This document shows, in pieces, positions 38,457-47,099 of a DNA stretch of 64,000 bases (its first letter is position 1; every line of letters begins with the position of its first letter). The DNA lies in the NCBI RefSeq assembly GCF_034008315.1, contig NZ_CP125377.1, positions 5,830,501 to 5,894,500 on the forward strand. Reading direction: 5' to 3'. The notes beneath the pieces were generated by a model. It did not search any database. It was given only the letters and a program-made list of their open reading frames with translations, and had not been told where the DNA came from. The position numbers and the translations under genes were made by a program. Origin of the DNA: Pseudomonas sp. P8_241. GTDB lineage: Bacteria > Pseudomonadota > Gammaproteobacteria > Pseudomonadales > Pseudomonadaceae.

Positions 38457-39851
38457 ATGGCCGCATTTGCCCATTCCGTCGGCGCCCAGACCTACCGATT
38501 CGACAGCCTCAAGGACGTCATGGCCAAGGCCAGCCCGGCGCGTTCCGGCGACTTTCTGGCAGGCGTGGCAGCGCTCAATGATGGCGAGCGTGTGGCCGCG
38601 CAGATGGTATTGGCCGATATTCCGTTGCGCCACTTCCTGCAGGACGTCCTGATTCCCTACGAAGCCGATGAAGTCACCCGACTGATCATCGATACCCATG
38701 ACAAACAGGCTTTCGCCGTCGTCAGCCATCTCACGGTGGGCGACTTTCGCGACTGGCTGCTTAGCGACGACGCCGACGAACAGAGCCTGCGCGCCCTCGC
38801 CCCCGGCCTGACCCCGGAAATGGCCGCCGCCGTGTCGAAGATCATGCGCGTACAGGATCTGGTCCTGGTGGCGCAAAAAATCCGTGTAGTCACCCACTTT
38901 CGCGGCACCCTCGGCCTTCGCGGCCGCCTGTCCACCCGCCTTCAACCCAACCACCCGACCGACGAGCCGGCCGGTATCGCCGCAAGTATTCTCGATGGCC
39001 TGTTGCACGGTAACGGCGATGCAATGATCGGCATTAACCCGGCCACCGACAGCGTCGCCTCGATCTGCGCCATGCTGGAGATGCTCGACGCGATCATCCA
39101 GCGCTACGAAATTCCGACGCAGGCCTGCGTGCTGACCCATGTCACCACGTCGATTGAGGCGGTAAACCGTGGCGTGCCACTGGACCTGGTGTTCCAGTCG
39201 ATCGCCGGCACCGAGGCGGCCAACGCCAGCTTCGGCATCAACCTGAACGTGCTAAAGGAAGGGTACGACGCCGGATTGAGCCTGAATCGCGGCACACTTG
39301 GGCAAAACCTGATGTATTTCGAAACAGGCCAGGGTAGCGCTCTGTCGGCCAACGCCCATCACGGTGTCGATCAACAGACCTGCGAAGCCCGTGCCTACGC
39401 TGTAGCGCGACACTTCAATCCGTTTCTGGTGAACACCGTCGTAGGCTTCATCGGCCCGGAATACCTGTACAACGGCAAACAAATCATCCGCGCCGGACTC
39501 GAAGACCACTTCTGCGGCAAGCTGCTGGGCGTACCGATGGGCTGTGACATCTGTTACACCAACCACGCCGAAGCCGACCAGGATGACATGGACACCCTGC
39601 TGACCCTGTTGGGCGTAGCCGGGATCAACTTCATCATGGGCATTCCAGGGTCCGATGACATCATGCTCAACTACCAGACCACTTCATTCCATGATGCGCT
39701 CTATGCCCGCCAGACGCTGGGACTCAAACCGGCACCGGAATTCGAGCAGTGGCTGGCCAAAATGGGCATCTTTACCCAGCCGGACGGCAAGGTTCTCTTT
39801 GGCGACAACCTGCCGCCAGCCTTCCGCCAGGCCCTGGCACAACTGGGATGA
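38457..39851 (+). CDS. eutB: Ethanolamine ammonia-lyase large subunit
   Basis: A 464-residue TIM-barrel subunit of the adenosylcobalamin-dependent enzyme that splits ethanolamine into acetaldehyde and ammonia. Family segments include [18 protein letters not shown] in pieces, [32 protein letters not shown] (split) and [16 protein letters not shown] (split). AGGAG precedes ATG 38457. The stop overlaps the eutC start (ATGA), so the two subunits are co-translated. No carboxysome-shell eut genes are present, so this is the short pathway. Confidence 0.96.
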   Translation: MAAFAHSVGAQTYRFDSLKDVMAKASPARSGDFLAGVAALNDGERVAAQMVLADIPLRHFLQDVLIPYEADEVTRLIIDTHDKQAFAVVSHLTVGDFRDWLLSDDADEQSLRALAPGLTPEMAAAVSKIMRVQDLVLVAQKIRVVTHFRGTLGLRGRLSTRLQPNHPTDEPAGIAASILDGLLHGNGDAMIGINPATDSVASICAMLEMLDAIIQRYEIPTQACVLTHVTTSIEAVNRGVPLDLVFQSIAGTEAANASFGINLNVLKEGYDAGLSLNRGTLGQNLMYFETGQGSALSANAHHGVDQQTCEARAYAVARHFNPFLVNTVVGFIGPEYLYNGKQIIRAGLEDHFCGKLLGVPMGCDICYTNHAEADQDDMDTLLTLLGVAGINFIMGIPGSDDIMLNYQTTSFHDALYARQTLGLKPAPEFEQWLAKMGIFTQPDGKVLFGDNLPPAFRQALAQLG

Positions 39852-40684
39852 ATGATGACATGGATAAACTACCCTTCGACCCGCACAATCCATGGCTGGA
39901 ACTGCGCCGGCTGACACCCGCCCGGATCGCCTTGGGCCGTACTGGCACCAGCATCCCCACCCGCGCACAACTGGACTTCCAATACGCGCATGCTCAGGCG
40001 CGGGACGCTGTTCATTTGCCTTTTGATCATGTCTCACTCGGTGCGCAACTGCTCGATCGTGGTCGCGAGAGCTTGTTCCTACATAGCGCGGCGCCGGATC
40101 GAAACACTTACCTGCAACGCCCGGATTTGGGGCGAAAACTCAGTGATGCATCGGCGCAGACCCTGCGCGAATACGCGTCAAGCCATCCCGACGGCGTTGA
40201 TCTGGTCATTGTGATCGCCGATGGCCTGTCGGCATTGGCCGTCCATCGCCATAGCCTGCCGTTTCTGGCACGCCTCGAGGAACAGACTTCAGTCGAGGGC
40301 TGGTCCGTTGCACCGGTCATCCTCGTGGAACAGGGACGCGTGGCGGTCGCAGACGAAATTGGCGAACTGCTTGGTGCGAAAATGACCGTGATACTTATCG
40401 GTGAGCGCCCCGGCCTCAGTTCCCCGGACAGCCTGGGCCTTTACTTCACCTACAACCCGAAGGTCGGCCTGACGGATGCCTGGCGCAACTGCATCTCCAA
40501 TATCCGTCTCGAAGGCCTGAGTTACGGCATGGCGGCACATCGCTTGGTGTATTTGATGCGGGAAGCCTGCCGGCGGCAGCTATCGGGAGTCAATCTGAAG
40601 GACGAGGCACAGGTTCATACGCTGGATGCGGACATGAGTGCAGACATGAAAAGTAATTTTCTGTTGAATCCTCCGAAAACCTGA
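39848..40684 (+). CDS. eutC: Ethanolamine ammonia-lyase small subunit
   Basis: A 278-residue subunit that completes the cobalamin-binding site with EutB. Segments [39 protein letters not shown] and [17 protein letters not shown] are characteristic. I place the start at ATG 39848, overlapping the eutB TGA by three bases. The C-terminal ~20 residues ([15 protein letters not shown]) are variable between species. Confidence 0.95.
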   Translation: MNDDMDKLPFDPHNPWLELRRLTPARIALGRTGTSIPTRAQLDFQYAHAQARDAVHLPFDHVSLGAQLLDRGRESLFLHSAAPDRNTYLQRPDLGRKLSDASAQTLREYASSHPDGVDLVIVIADGLSALAVHRHSLPFLARLEEQTSVEGWSVAPVILVEQGRVAVADEIGELLGAKMTVILIGERPGLSSPDSLGLYFTYNPKVGLTDAWRNCISNIRLEGLSYGMAAHRLVYLMREACRRQLSGVNLKDEAQVHTLDADMSADMKSNFLLNPPKT

Positions 40685-40797
40685 ACCGTTTCCGCATTGC
40701 GTTTGCATTCCGATTTGAGGCAGGATCGATTCACGGCCGCCAGGGTTTCCCGTCGCCGACAAAGATGTGAGACAGCCACTTGCAGACGAGACCTACC

Positions 40798-41253
40798 ATG
40801 CGGATTATTCAAGCGACCCTCGAACACCTGGACCTGTTGACTCCGCTGTTCGTCAGATATCGCGAGTTTTATGGTTCCCTGCCGTATCCGGACTCGTCCC
40901 GGGCATTCCTCGAAAAACGCCTGCGTCGCAAGGAATCGGTGATTTACCTGGCCTTGGCCGATGACGACAAACTGATGGGCTTCTGTCAGTTGTACCCAAG
41001 TTTCTCGTCGCTATCGCTAAAGCGCGTCTGGATCCTCAACGATATCTACGTTGCAGAAGATGCCCGTCGCCAACTGGTGGCCGACAACCTGATCCGTACT
41101 GCGAAAAAAATGGCCAAGGAAACCAATGCCGTGCGCATGCGGGTTTCCACCAGCAGTCACAACGAAGCCGCGCAGAAAACCTATGAGTCCATCGGATTCC
41201 GGGAAGACACCGAGTTCAAGAACTATATATTGCCAATCAGCGACGAACTGTAA
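40798..41253 (+). CDS. GNAT-family N-acetyltransferase
   Basis: A 151-residue GNAT protein. The acetyl-CoA region is degenerate but recognisable as NDIYVAEDARRQLVADNLI (Q/R-x-x-x-A-like turn) followed by STSSHNEAAQKTYESIGF, the usual GNAT motif B. The acceptor is unknown. ATG 40798 is preferred over a Met six codons upstream because MRIIQATLEHLDLL is the common N-terminus. The same gene follows eutC in P. aeruginosa, so a link to ethanolamine or amine use is possible. Confidence 0.88.
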   Translation: MRIIQATLEHLDLLTPLFVRYREFYGSLPYPDSSRAFLEKRLRRKESVIYLALADDDKLMGFCQLYPSFSSLSLKRVWILNDIYVAEDARRQLVADNLIRTAKKMAKETNAVRMRVSTSSHNEAAQKTYESIGFREDTEFKNYILPISDEL

Positions 41254-41563
41254 GTTCGCGCCAACAGGACGGGCTTCTGCGGCGAGCCCCTCCTGTTCGA
41301 CTGCCGTAAAGCCGTCAATCCAGCCCATGGAATTTTTCTTGAGCCGCAAACTCAAGATCTGTAGCACGTCGCGGGGGTTATTAATTGTCACCCGAGTTTT
41401 GATCTTTGTATCGACATCCCCCGCTACAATCTCGACGCGCTTTTCACCACCCGGCTCGTATAATGCCGACCTTTCTGACTTGTAAGAAAATCTACACCCG
41501 TCTGTAGGCTTTCGAAGTCATCGCACAGGCCCGCAGCCCCGGACCGTTAACACAGGTGCCCCC
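41254..41563 (+). promoter_or_regulatory. Leader region of dedA with TATAAT box
   Basis: A 310-base gap. A perfect TATAAT is at 41459-41464 about 100 bases before the dedA ATG, without a good -35 at 17 bases; a second weaker box TACAAT lies near 41425-41430. No open frame of interest and no clear terminator for the upstream acetyltransferase gene were seen. Confidence 0.5.
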
Positions 41564-42220
41564 ATGGATTTCAACCCGATCGATCTTGTCCTGCATCTCG
41601 ACGTGTACCTCGATATGCTCGTGACCAACTATGGGACCTGGATCTACGCCATTCTGTTTATGGTGATTTTCTGTGAAACCGGCCTGGTAGTAATGCCCTT
41701 CCTGCCTGGCGACTCTCTGCTGTTTATCGCTGGCGCCGTGGCGGCGGGTGGCGGCATGGACCCGGTATTGCTGGCAGGTCTGTTGATGCTCGCAGCGATT
41801 CTGGGCGATAGCACCAATTACGTGATTGGACGAACGGCAGGTGAAAAACTGTTCAGTAATCCGAACTCGAAAATATTCCGTCGCGACTACCTGCAACAAA
41901 CTCACGATTTCTACGACAAGCATGGTGGAAAAACCGTGACGCTGGCGCGCTTCCTGCCGATCATCCGCACATTTGCACCGTTCGTCGCCGGCGTGGCAAA
42001 AATGCCCTACCCCCGCTTCTTCGCCTTCAGCGTCCTTGGCACCATCCTGTGGGTCGGCGGCCTGGTGACCCTCGGTTTCTTCTTCGGCAACGTGCCGTTC
42101 ATCAAATCGAATCTGTCACTGCTGGTGGTCGGCATCATCCTGCTGTCGTTGGTACCGATGATCATTGGCGTCGTGCGCAGCCGCTTCGGTAACGCGGCAT
42201 CCAAAGCCCACCCGCGCTGA
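41564..42220 (+). CDS. DedA family membrane protein
   Basis: A 218-residue polytopic protein with the DedA signature: ETGLVVMPFLPGDSLLF, LGDSTNYVIGRTAG, and ARFLPIIRTFAPFVAGVAKMPYPRF (each visible in part). DedA proteins act in proton-dependent lipid transport, including undecaprenyl-phosphate flipping in some bacteria. It is the second DedA-domain protein in the window but has no phosphatase domain. The mtfA-like gene starts 6 bases after it. Confidence 0.93.
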   Translation: MDFNPIDLVLHLDVYLDMLVTNYGTWIYAILFMVIFCETGLVVMPFLPGDSLLFIAGAVAAGGGMDPVLLAGLLMLAAILGDSTNYVIGRTAGEKLFSNPNSKIFRRDYLQQTHDFYDKHGGKTVTLARFLPIIRTFAPFVAGVAKMPYPRFFAFSVLGTILWVGGLVTLGFFFGNVPFIKSNLSLLVVGIILLSLVPMIIGVVRSRFGNAASKAHPR

Positions 42221-42226
42221 TCGTCG

Positions 42227-43039
42227 ATGTGGTCCCTGAGCGCCTGGCGCCGCCAGCGTATCCTGGCCAGGCACCCGATTGCCGATGACATGTGGCAGCG
42301 GGTGCGTCATCACCTGAGCCTTCTCGACGGTATCAGCGCTGCCGAAGATCAATGGCTGCGCGAAGCCTGTGTGCTCTTTCTGGACGACAAACACCTGACC
42401 GCCCTGCCCGGGGTGGAGTTACACCAGGAACAACGCCTGCTGCTCGCTGCCCAGGCGCAATTGCCCTTGATGAACCTTGGCGATCTGAACTGGTATCAGG
42501 GCTTTCACGAAATCATCCTTTACCCGGACGATTTCCTGAGCCCCCAGCGCCATCGCGACGCCAGTGGCGTCGAACACGAATGGGATGGCGAACACAGCGG
42601 TGAGGCCTGGCAGCAAGGTCCGGTCATCCTGGCCTGGCCCGGGGTAATGGCCAGCGGTGGTTGGGAAGGCTACAACCTGGTGATCCACGAACTGGCGCAT
42701 AAGCTCGATATGCTTAACGGTGACGCCAATGGCTTACCGCCGCTGCACGCCGACATGCGGGTCAGCGAATGGGCCACAGTCATGCAGGAAGCCTACGACG
42801 ACCTCGACCGGCAACTGGATCGCAATCCCGACGCCGAGACCGCCATCGACCCCTACGCTGCGGAAAATCCGGCCGAGTTCTTCGCCGTCACCAGCGAGTA
42901 CTTCTTCAGCGCCCCGGATGTGCTGCAAGACACTTATCCACAGGTGTATGCGCAGTTGAAGTTGTTCTATCGCCAGGACCCATTGGGCCGGCTGCGGCAA
43001 CTTCTGGCGCAAGACCCGGTCTACCGGACCCACGACTAA
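42227..43039 (+). CDS. mtfA: Zinc-dependent peptidase, MtfA type (M90)
   Basis: A 270-residue cytosolic protein with the metallopeptidase motif HELAHKLD, H154-E155-x2-H158, and the downstream ENPAEFFAVTSEYFF segment supplying a further ligand. MtfA in E. coli interacts with the Mlc repressor and has aminopeptidase-type activity. Length is near that family. It is 6 bases after dedA, so the two are probably one operon. Confidence 0.92.
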   Translation: MWSLSAWRRQRILARHPIADDMWQRVRHHLSLLDGISAAEDQWLREACVLFLDDKHLTALPGVELHQEQRLLLAAQAQLPLMNLGDLNWYQGFHEIILYPDDFLSPQRHRDASGVEHEWDGEHSGEAWQQGPVILAWPGVMASGGWEGYNLVIHELAHKLDMLNGDANGLPPLHADMRVSEWATVMQEAYDDLDRQLDRNPDAETAIDPYAAENPAEFFAVTSEYFFSAPDVLQDTYPQVYAQLKLFYRQDPLGRLRQLLAQDPVYRTHD

Positions 43040-43084
43040 GGTCTACGCGACTTCTGGTACATGGCGTCGCCGTAGGAATATGCC

Positions 43085-43090
43085 TATAAT
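43085..43090 (+). promoter_or_regulatory. -10 box of the ppa promoter
   Basis: A perfect TATAAT lies 62 bases upstream of the ppa ATG, preceded by TATGCC. The -35 at the expected distance (TGGCGT) is weak. A strong -10 fits a constitutively expressed housekeeping gene. Confidence 0.55.
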
Positions 43091-43152
43091 CGCCGCCACT
43101 TTTTGGTCAATCCGGCCAAGTGTTTCTGGTCAACTAACGGGGGCAACGCCCA

Positions 43153-43680
43153 ATGAGCTACAGCAAGATTCCGGCTGGCAAAGACCTGCCGAACGACATC
43201 TACGTCGCGATCGAGATTCCGGCCAACCACGCGCCGATCAAATACGAAATCGACAAAGACAGCGATTGCCTGTTCGTTGACCGTTTCATGGCCACCCCAA
43301 TGTTCTACCCGGCCAACTACGGTTACATCCCGAACACCCTGGCTGACGACGGTGATCCCCTCGACGTGCTGGTTGTTACCCCTTATCCGGTAGCTCCAGG
43401 TTCGGTGATTCGCGCGCGTCCAGTCGGCATCCTGAACATGACCGACGACGGCGGCGGCGATGCCAAAGTGATCGCGGTTCCACACGACAAGCTGTCCCAG
43501 CTGTACGTCGACGTGAAGGAATACACCGACCTGCCACCTCTGCTGATCCAGCAGATCGAGCACTTCTTCGCGAACTACAAAGATCTCGAAAAAGGCAAAT
43601 GGGTGAAGATCGAAGGCTGGGCCGGCGCAGACGCCGCCCGCGAAGCGATCACCAAGTCGGTTGCTGCCTATAAAGGCTAA
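43153..43680 (+). CDS. ppa: Inorganic pyrophosphatase
   Basis: A 175-residue family I soluble pyrophosphatase that hydrolyses PPi to phosphate and drives biosynthetic reactions. The metal-binding signature [10 protein letters not shown] is intact, and [13 protein letters not shown] and [11 protein letters not shown] are conserved. Length is normal. The terminator at 43721-43742 follows it. It is a single-gene unit. Confidence 0.98.
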   Translation: MSYSKIPAGKDLPNDIYVAIEIPANHAPIKYEIDKDSDCLFVDRFMATPMFYPANYGYIPNTLADDGDPLDVLVVTPYPVAPGSVIRARPVGILNMTDDGGGDAKVIAVPHDKLSQLYVDVKEYTDLPPLLIQQIEHFFANYKDLEKGKWVKIEGWAGADAAREAITKSVAAYKG

Positions 43681-43720
43681 GCGCAGCTGCGCTGCTTCTA
43701 GCGGTAAGCGGCAAGAAAAA

Positions 43721-43742
43721 CCCCGGTGATCCGGGGTTTTTT
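43721..43742 (+). terminator. Rho-independent terminator after ppa
   Basis: CCCCGG (43721-43726) pairs with CCGGGG (43731-43736) around TGAT, with five A before and six T after. This is a textbook intrinsic terminator that may work in both directions. Confidence 0.93.
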
Positions 43743-43910
43743 GTGGACGTTGCAAAAGCGCTCCATAACGCGTCGTTTAATACCGGGGCGCATTGGTTTT
43801 TTCCTGTTTAACCTCCCCCCAACACCTCTTACATCCAGTCTTAAATTACCCCTGAAATTTGAACGTCTCGTTGAATCAAAGCCTTATGCCACGCGGGTAG
43901 ACTCGCGTTT

Positions 43911-44663
43911 ATGAAAAAGACCAAGACCTGCGGTTCACGATTCAAAATGCTCCTCGAAGAGGCGAACATTACGACGACTGGATTTGCCGAATTCCTGAAG
44001 ATTTCAAAACCACAAAATGTTCACAACTGGTACACCCGCGGAGTGCCTCATTACCGCATGGAAGAAGTTGCCAGAAGACTGTCCGTGAACAGCGACTGGC
44101 TGAAAACCGGCGACGGCCCGAAGGACGCGAAAGAACTACGCCTGCTCGACGAGTCCGGCAATGCCTTCGATGCTCAGGCGATACGCGGTATTTACAAGGT
44201 CATCGAACCCACCGATATCGAACTGCCCCTCTTCAAGGAAACAGCCATCAAGCCCGACTCCAACAAAACCCATGTCATCGAAGTCCCCAATCAGTCCATC
44301 CGGCTCCCCCGAAGCGACCTCGATTCTCTGGAAATCAATTATGCCGATGCCATCTGTGCACGCATGATCGGCAACAGCATGGCGGAAAAAATTGAAGATG
44401 GCTCCCTCATCGCCATTGACCGTGGGCTCACGCAAATTATCGATGGAGAGATTTACGCCGTCGAACATGACGGCATGCTGCGAATAAAATACCTGCACAG
44501 AGTTCCGGGCAATTCACTGCGCATGCGCAGTCACAACAGCGCCGAGTACCCGGATGAAATTTTTAGAGCCGCACACATAGAAGAACAAAACATCAGAGTA
44601 CTGGGCTGGGTGTTCTGGTGGTCCACGCTCAACAAACGCAGGCCGACGGTACCGTTTCTGTAG
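43911..44663 (+). CDS. S24-family phage-type repressor (orphan)
   Basis: A 250-residue CI/PrtR-like regulator. The N-terminal helix-turn-helix covers about residues 10-65 (VHNWYTRGVP, RRLSVNSDWLKTGDGP). The C-terminal S24 domain (about 130-235) has the Ser-Lys dyad S156 (GNSM) and K193 (RIKYLHR), 37 residues apart as in LexA. The linker has no Ala-Gly or Cys-Gly cleavage dipeptide that I can find. No phage or pyocin genes adjoin it. Lower GC in the upstream gap and gene suggests a mobile origin. Confidence 0.85.
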   Translation: MKKTKTCGSRFKMLLEEANITTTGFAEFLKISKPQNVHNWYTRGVPHYRMEEVARRLSVNSDWLKTGDGPKDAKELRLLDESGNAFDAQAIRGIYKVIEPTDIELPLFKETAIKPDSNKTHVIEVPNQSIRLPRSDLDSLEINYADAICARMIGNSMAEKIEDGSLIAIDRGLTQIIDGEIYAVEHDGMLRIKYLHRVPGNSLRMRSHNSAEYPDEIFRAAHIEEQNIRVLGWVFWWSTLNKRRPTVPFL

Positions 44664-45121
44664 TGCCGACCCGTTCCAATCAGCTTGGCACTTCACGCCA
44701 GACTGGGAATTCCCCAAAAAAATCAGTATGCTGCGCCCCACATTTGCGCATCGACCCGCCCCGCGGCCGAGATCGCCCCGACCCGGCAGATGATTTTCTC
44801 GCCAGGTCCCACAGCCGGACGCAAGATCCGGATGTACGTTTTGAAGGCTGGCGCGGTTTACCAAAAATGATCCAAGCCAGTCCCCGAGAAGCCGGCCACA
44901 AGCCGGCTTTTTAATGCCTCAAAGAAAGTAATTCACGACCATAGGTTTGCGACAGCTTCCTGTCTGACGCCCAGCGGTCCGTGCTGAATACGAGCGAGTT
45001 GATTGGCTTGCCAAGGTGAAATCGCTGATGCTAAATCCACCTCGTCCAAAGACCGTTACCCTTACCCGGAAGAAGCTCTGCCGGTCGGACTTCGCATTCA
45101 AGCTCAACGGAAACCTTCGCA
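44664..45121 (+). other. 458-base gap; possible small RNA and terminator
   Basis: After the repressor gene a -10-like TATGCT (44727-44732) is followed about 180 bases later by the strong terminator at 44889-44912, which would define a transcript of about 170 bases. Short frames in between lack ribosome sites. The rest, 44915-45121, leads to the diguanylate cyclase; no box or motif was convincing there. Confidence 0.35.
44889..44914 (+). terminator. Rho-independent terminator
   Basis: AAGCCGGC (44889-44896) pairs with GCCGGCTT (44902-44909) around CACAA and is followed by TTT. It ends either the repressor transcript or a separate small RNA. Confidence 0.85.
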
Positions 45122-46297
45122 ATGGATCTGCACATCCCGACCCTGCTGGTAGTCTCGGTCTTCGTTTTCATTTTGATGGGGTTGTTGACCTGTCATGCCT
45201 GGTGGCGTGAAACCCGCGAGCGGTCGCTGGCTTATCTGGGTGCAATGATGCTGCTGGCTGCACTTGGTGTGGTGCTGGTCAGTTGGCGGTCGCGGGGAGT
45301 GGATGTTATCCCGCTCGTTTTTGGCAACTTGGCGCTGTTGCTGAGCGCCGCTATGAACTGGACCGCCATGCGCGTGTTTGTCGGGCGTGCGCCGTCGCTG
45401 CCGGGAATTTTCGCGGGCGCCGGCATCTGGCTGATCCTGTGCTTTATCCCGGCGTTCTATGACGCCATGCCCCTGCGAGTTGTGGCGTATTCACTGATGG
45501 CGGCCGGTTACGGCGTGCTGACGGCATCGGAGTTCTGGCGCAGCCGCAGTAAGCTTGAAGTCGCGTACATGCCAGCGCTGGCACTGACGCTGTTGCACAC
45601 GACTTTCTATATCGTTCGCAGCGTGATCGATAAGAGTCTGCCACTGGAGCAAGCCCTGTCAGGCCTCGGCGATGGTGTGCGTTTTTTCTCCTTCATGCTG
45701 TTCGAATCCATGCTGTATGTCATCGGGATTGCTTACGTGACGCTGGCCATGGTCAAGGAGCGCGCCGAGTTGAAGCTCAAGGCTGCTGCGTTCTGTGATC
45801 CGCTGACCGGAATCGGCAACCGTCGCGCCTTCATGTCACACGGAAAACTCCTGCTGACCCGCTGCAAGCGCCGCGAAGAACCCGCTGCATTGCTGCTGTG
45901 CGACCTGGATCACTTCAAGCGTCTGAACGATAGCTTTGGTCATCCGATGGGGGATCAGGCACTGATCGCGTTCAGTCGAATCTTGACAGCTCACCTTCGC
46001 AGTCACGATGTGTTCGGTCGGATCGGAGGAGAGGAGTTTGCCTGCCTGCTCAAAGAGGCCGATGAACAGGAGGCGGTTCAGGTGGCGGAACGTATTCGCC
46101 AAGCGTTTTTCCGGCTGGCGATGCTGGAGCCAGGGTTGCTCAGCGTCAGTATCGGCGTAGTCACCACTCGCGAATCGGGCTACGACCTTTCGAGCCTGCT
46201 TTCACAAGCGGATGAAGCCCTGTATGGCGCCAAGGATCACGGGCGCAATCGTGTGCAAACGCTGCGCATGTTGTACCTCGACCTCACGGATAGCTGA
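45122..46297 (+). CDS. Membrane-bound diguanylate cyclase
   Basis: A 391-residue protein with about six or seven membrane helices in residues 1-210 and a GGDEF domain at about 225-385. The active site is GGEEF at 302-306, which is competent, and the inhibitory I-site RSHD is at 293-296, exactly five residues upstream. It should make c-di-GMP with product feedback. DPLTGIGNRRAF opens the domain. The sensor region resembles no named domain I can recognise. Its stop overlaps the 3' end of the convergent yfaP-like gene by 14 bases. Confidence 0.93.
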   Translation: MDLHIPTLLVVSVFVFILMGLLTCHAWWRETRERSLAYLGAMMLLAALGVVLVSWRSRGVDVIPLVFGNLALLLSAAMNWTAMRVFVGRAPSLPGIFAGAGIWLILCFIPAFYDAMPLRVVAYSLMAAGYGVLTASEFWRSRSKLEVAYMPALALTLLHTTFYIVRSVIDKSLPLEQALSGLGDGVRFFSFMLFESMLYVIGIAYVTLAMVKERAELKLKAAAFCDPLTGIGNRRAFMSHGKLLLTRCKRREEPAALLLCDLDHFKRLNDSFGHPMGDQALIAFSRILTAHLRSHDVFGRIGGEEFACLLKEADEQEAVQVAERIRQAFFRLAMLEPGLLSVSIGVVTTRESGYDLSSLLSQADEALYGAKDHGRNRVQTLRMLYLDLTDS

Positions 46298-47096
46298 ATG
46301 ACTTCACCAGCGTCAGCTCCCCCACCGCCCGCATCGGCACCAGGAACGTTTCCATCTTCTCGCTCGGCGTCCCCTCCTCGGAAATCACCGTTACCTGCGC
46401 CGTGGTCAGCGGCTGACCCGCATCCTCCTGCCCTTCTTCATCGCTGCGATACCCGCCGCCAAAGTAGTTCACATACACCAGATACTGTCCCTTGATCGGC
46501 GCGGGCATGGCGAAGATTTCCGGGCCGTAGCCGGTGGTCACGTCGACATCGAGTGCTGCGCCATTGGGAACAACACGGTCGCCGTACCAGATGTGGGCGC
46601 CGTCGGGGGTGATCAGGTGCAGGTCCAGGTCGGTGTTGTCGCTGTCCCAGGACAACAGCACGCGCAATTTGGCCGGGGTCGCACCCCCACTGCTGTTGAG
46701 AAATTGCGTGCGCTGACGTTGCTGGCCGTTGGGGCTGCGAACCTCGACGCTGTTGCTGCCGTTGGGGAATGAGAACGGGCGATCGAAACGGCCGGCTGGA
46801 TCGATTTTCAGCGGCATACTGACCCCGTTGACGATCAGACGGCCGGGCTCTGTGGATTTGGCTGTCGCTTTGATTTGCCCGCTGATGCGAGCCGTGTTGG
46901 CTTGACCTGGCGGGGTGTTCACCGACGAGGCCGGGTAGTTGACGGTCTGCCGGAAGCTTTCCCCTTCGCCCTCAGGTGCGCCGGTGCGCCAACCGCCGGC
47001 GGGCGTGTCGAGCTTGACGCCTTCAGCCGCCATCACCGATGGCAATGCCACCAGCGAACAGAGAAACAACAATAGCTGTGGAAAACGGGTTTTCAT
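46284..47096 (-). CDS. yfaP: DUF2135 (YfaP-like) secreted protein, distal copy
   Basis: A 270-residue protein with a signal peptide (about residues 1-23, ending VMAAEG). A small Ig-like segment with GSNSVEVRSPNG leads to the DUF2135 domain (about 140-265), where WDSDNTDLDLHLITPDG and GQYLVYVNYFGGG mark a calcium-site-like beta sandwich. Function is unknown. It is the last gene of the yfa operon; a paralogue with the same layout is the first gene at 55646-56437. Its 3' end overlaps the convergent diguanylate cyclase gene. Confidence 0.9.
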   Translation of the reverse strand: MKTRFPQLLLFLCSLVALPSVMAAEGVKLDTPAGGWRTGAPEGEGESFRQTVNYPASSVNTPPGQANTARISGQIKATAKSTEPGRLIVNGVSMPLKIDPAGRFDRPFSFPNGSNSVEVRSPNGQQRQRTQFLNSSGGATPAKLRVLLSWDSDNTDLDLHLITPDGAHIWYGDRVVPNGAALDVDVTTGYGPEIFAMPAPIKGQYLVYVNYFGGGYRSDEEGQEDAGQPLTTAQVTVISEEGTPSEKMETFLVPMRAVGELTLVKSFSYP

Positions 47097-47099
47097 GGA

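Noticed and set aside
44790..44870. A 26-codon frame starting ATG 44792 or nearby
   Set aside because: It has no ribosome site or recognisable product; it lies within the candidate small RNA.
43911..45121. A prophage or pyocin remnant around the S24 repressor
   Set aside because: No structural, lysis, integrase or attachment-site sequence was found on either side; only the regulator and a normal diguanylate cyclase gene are there.
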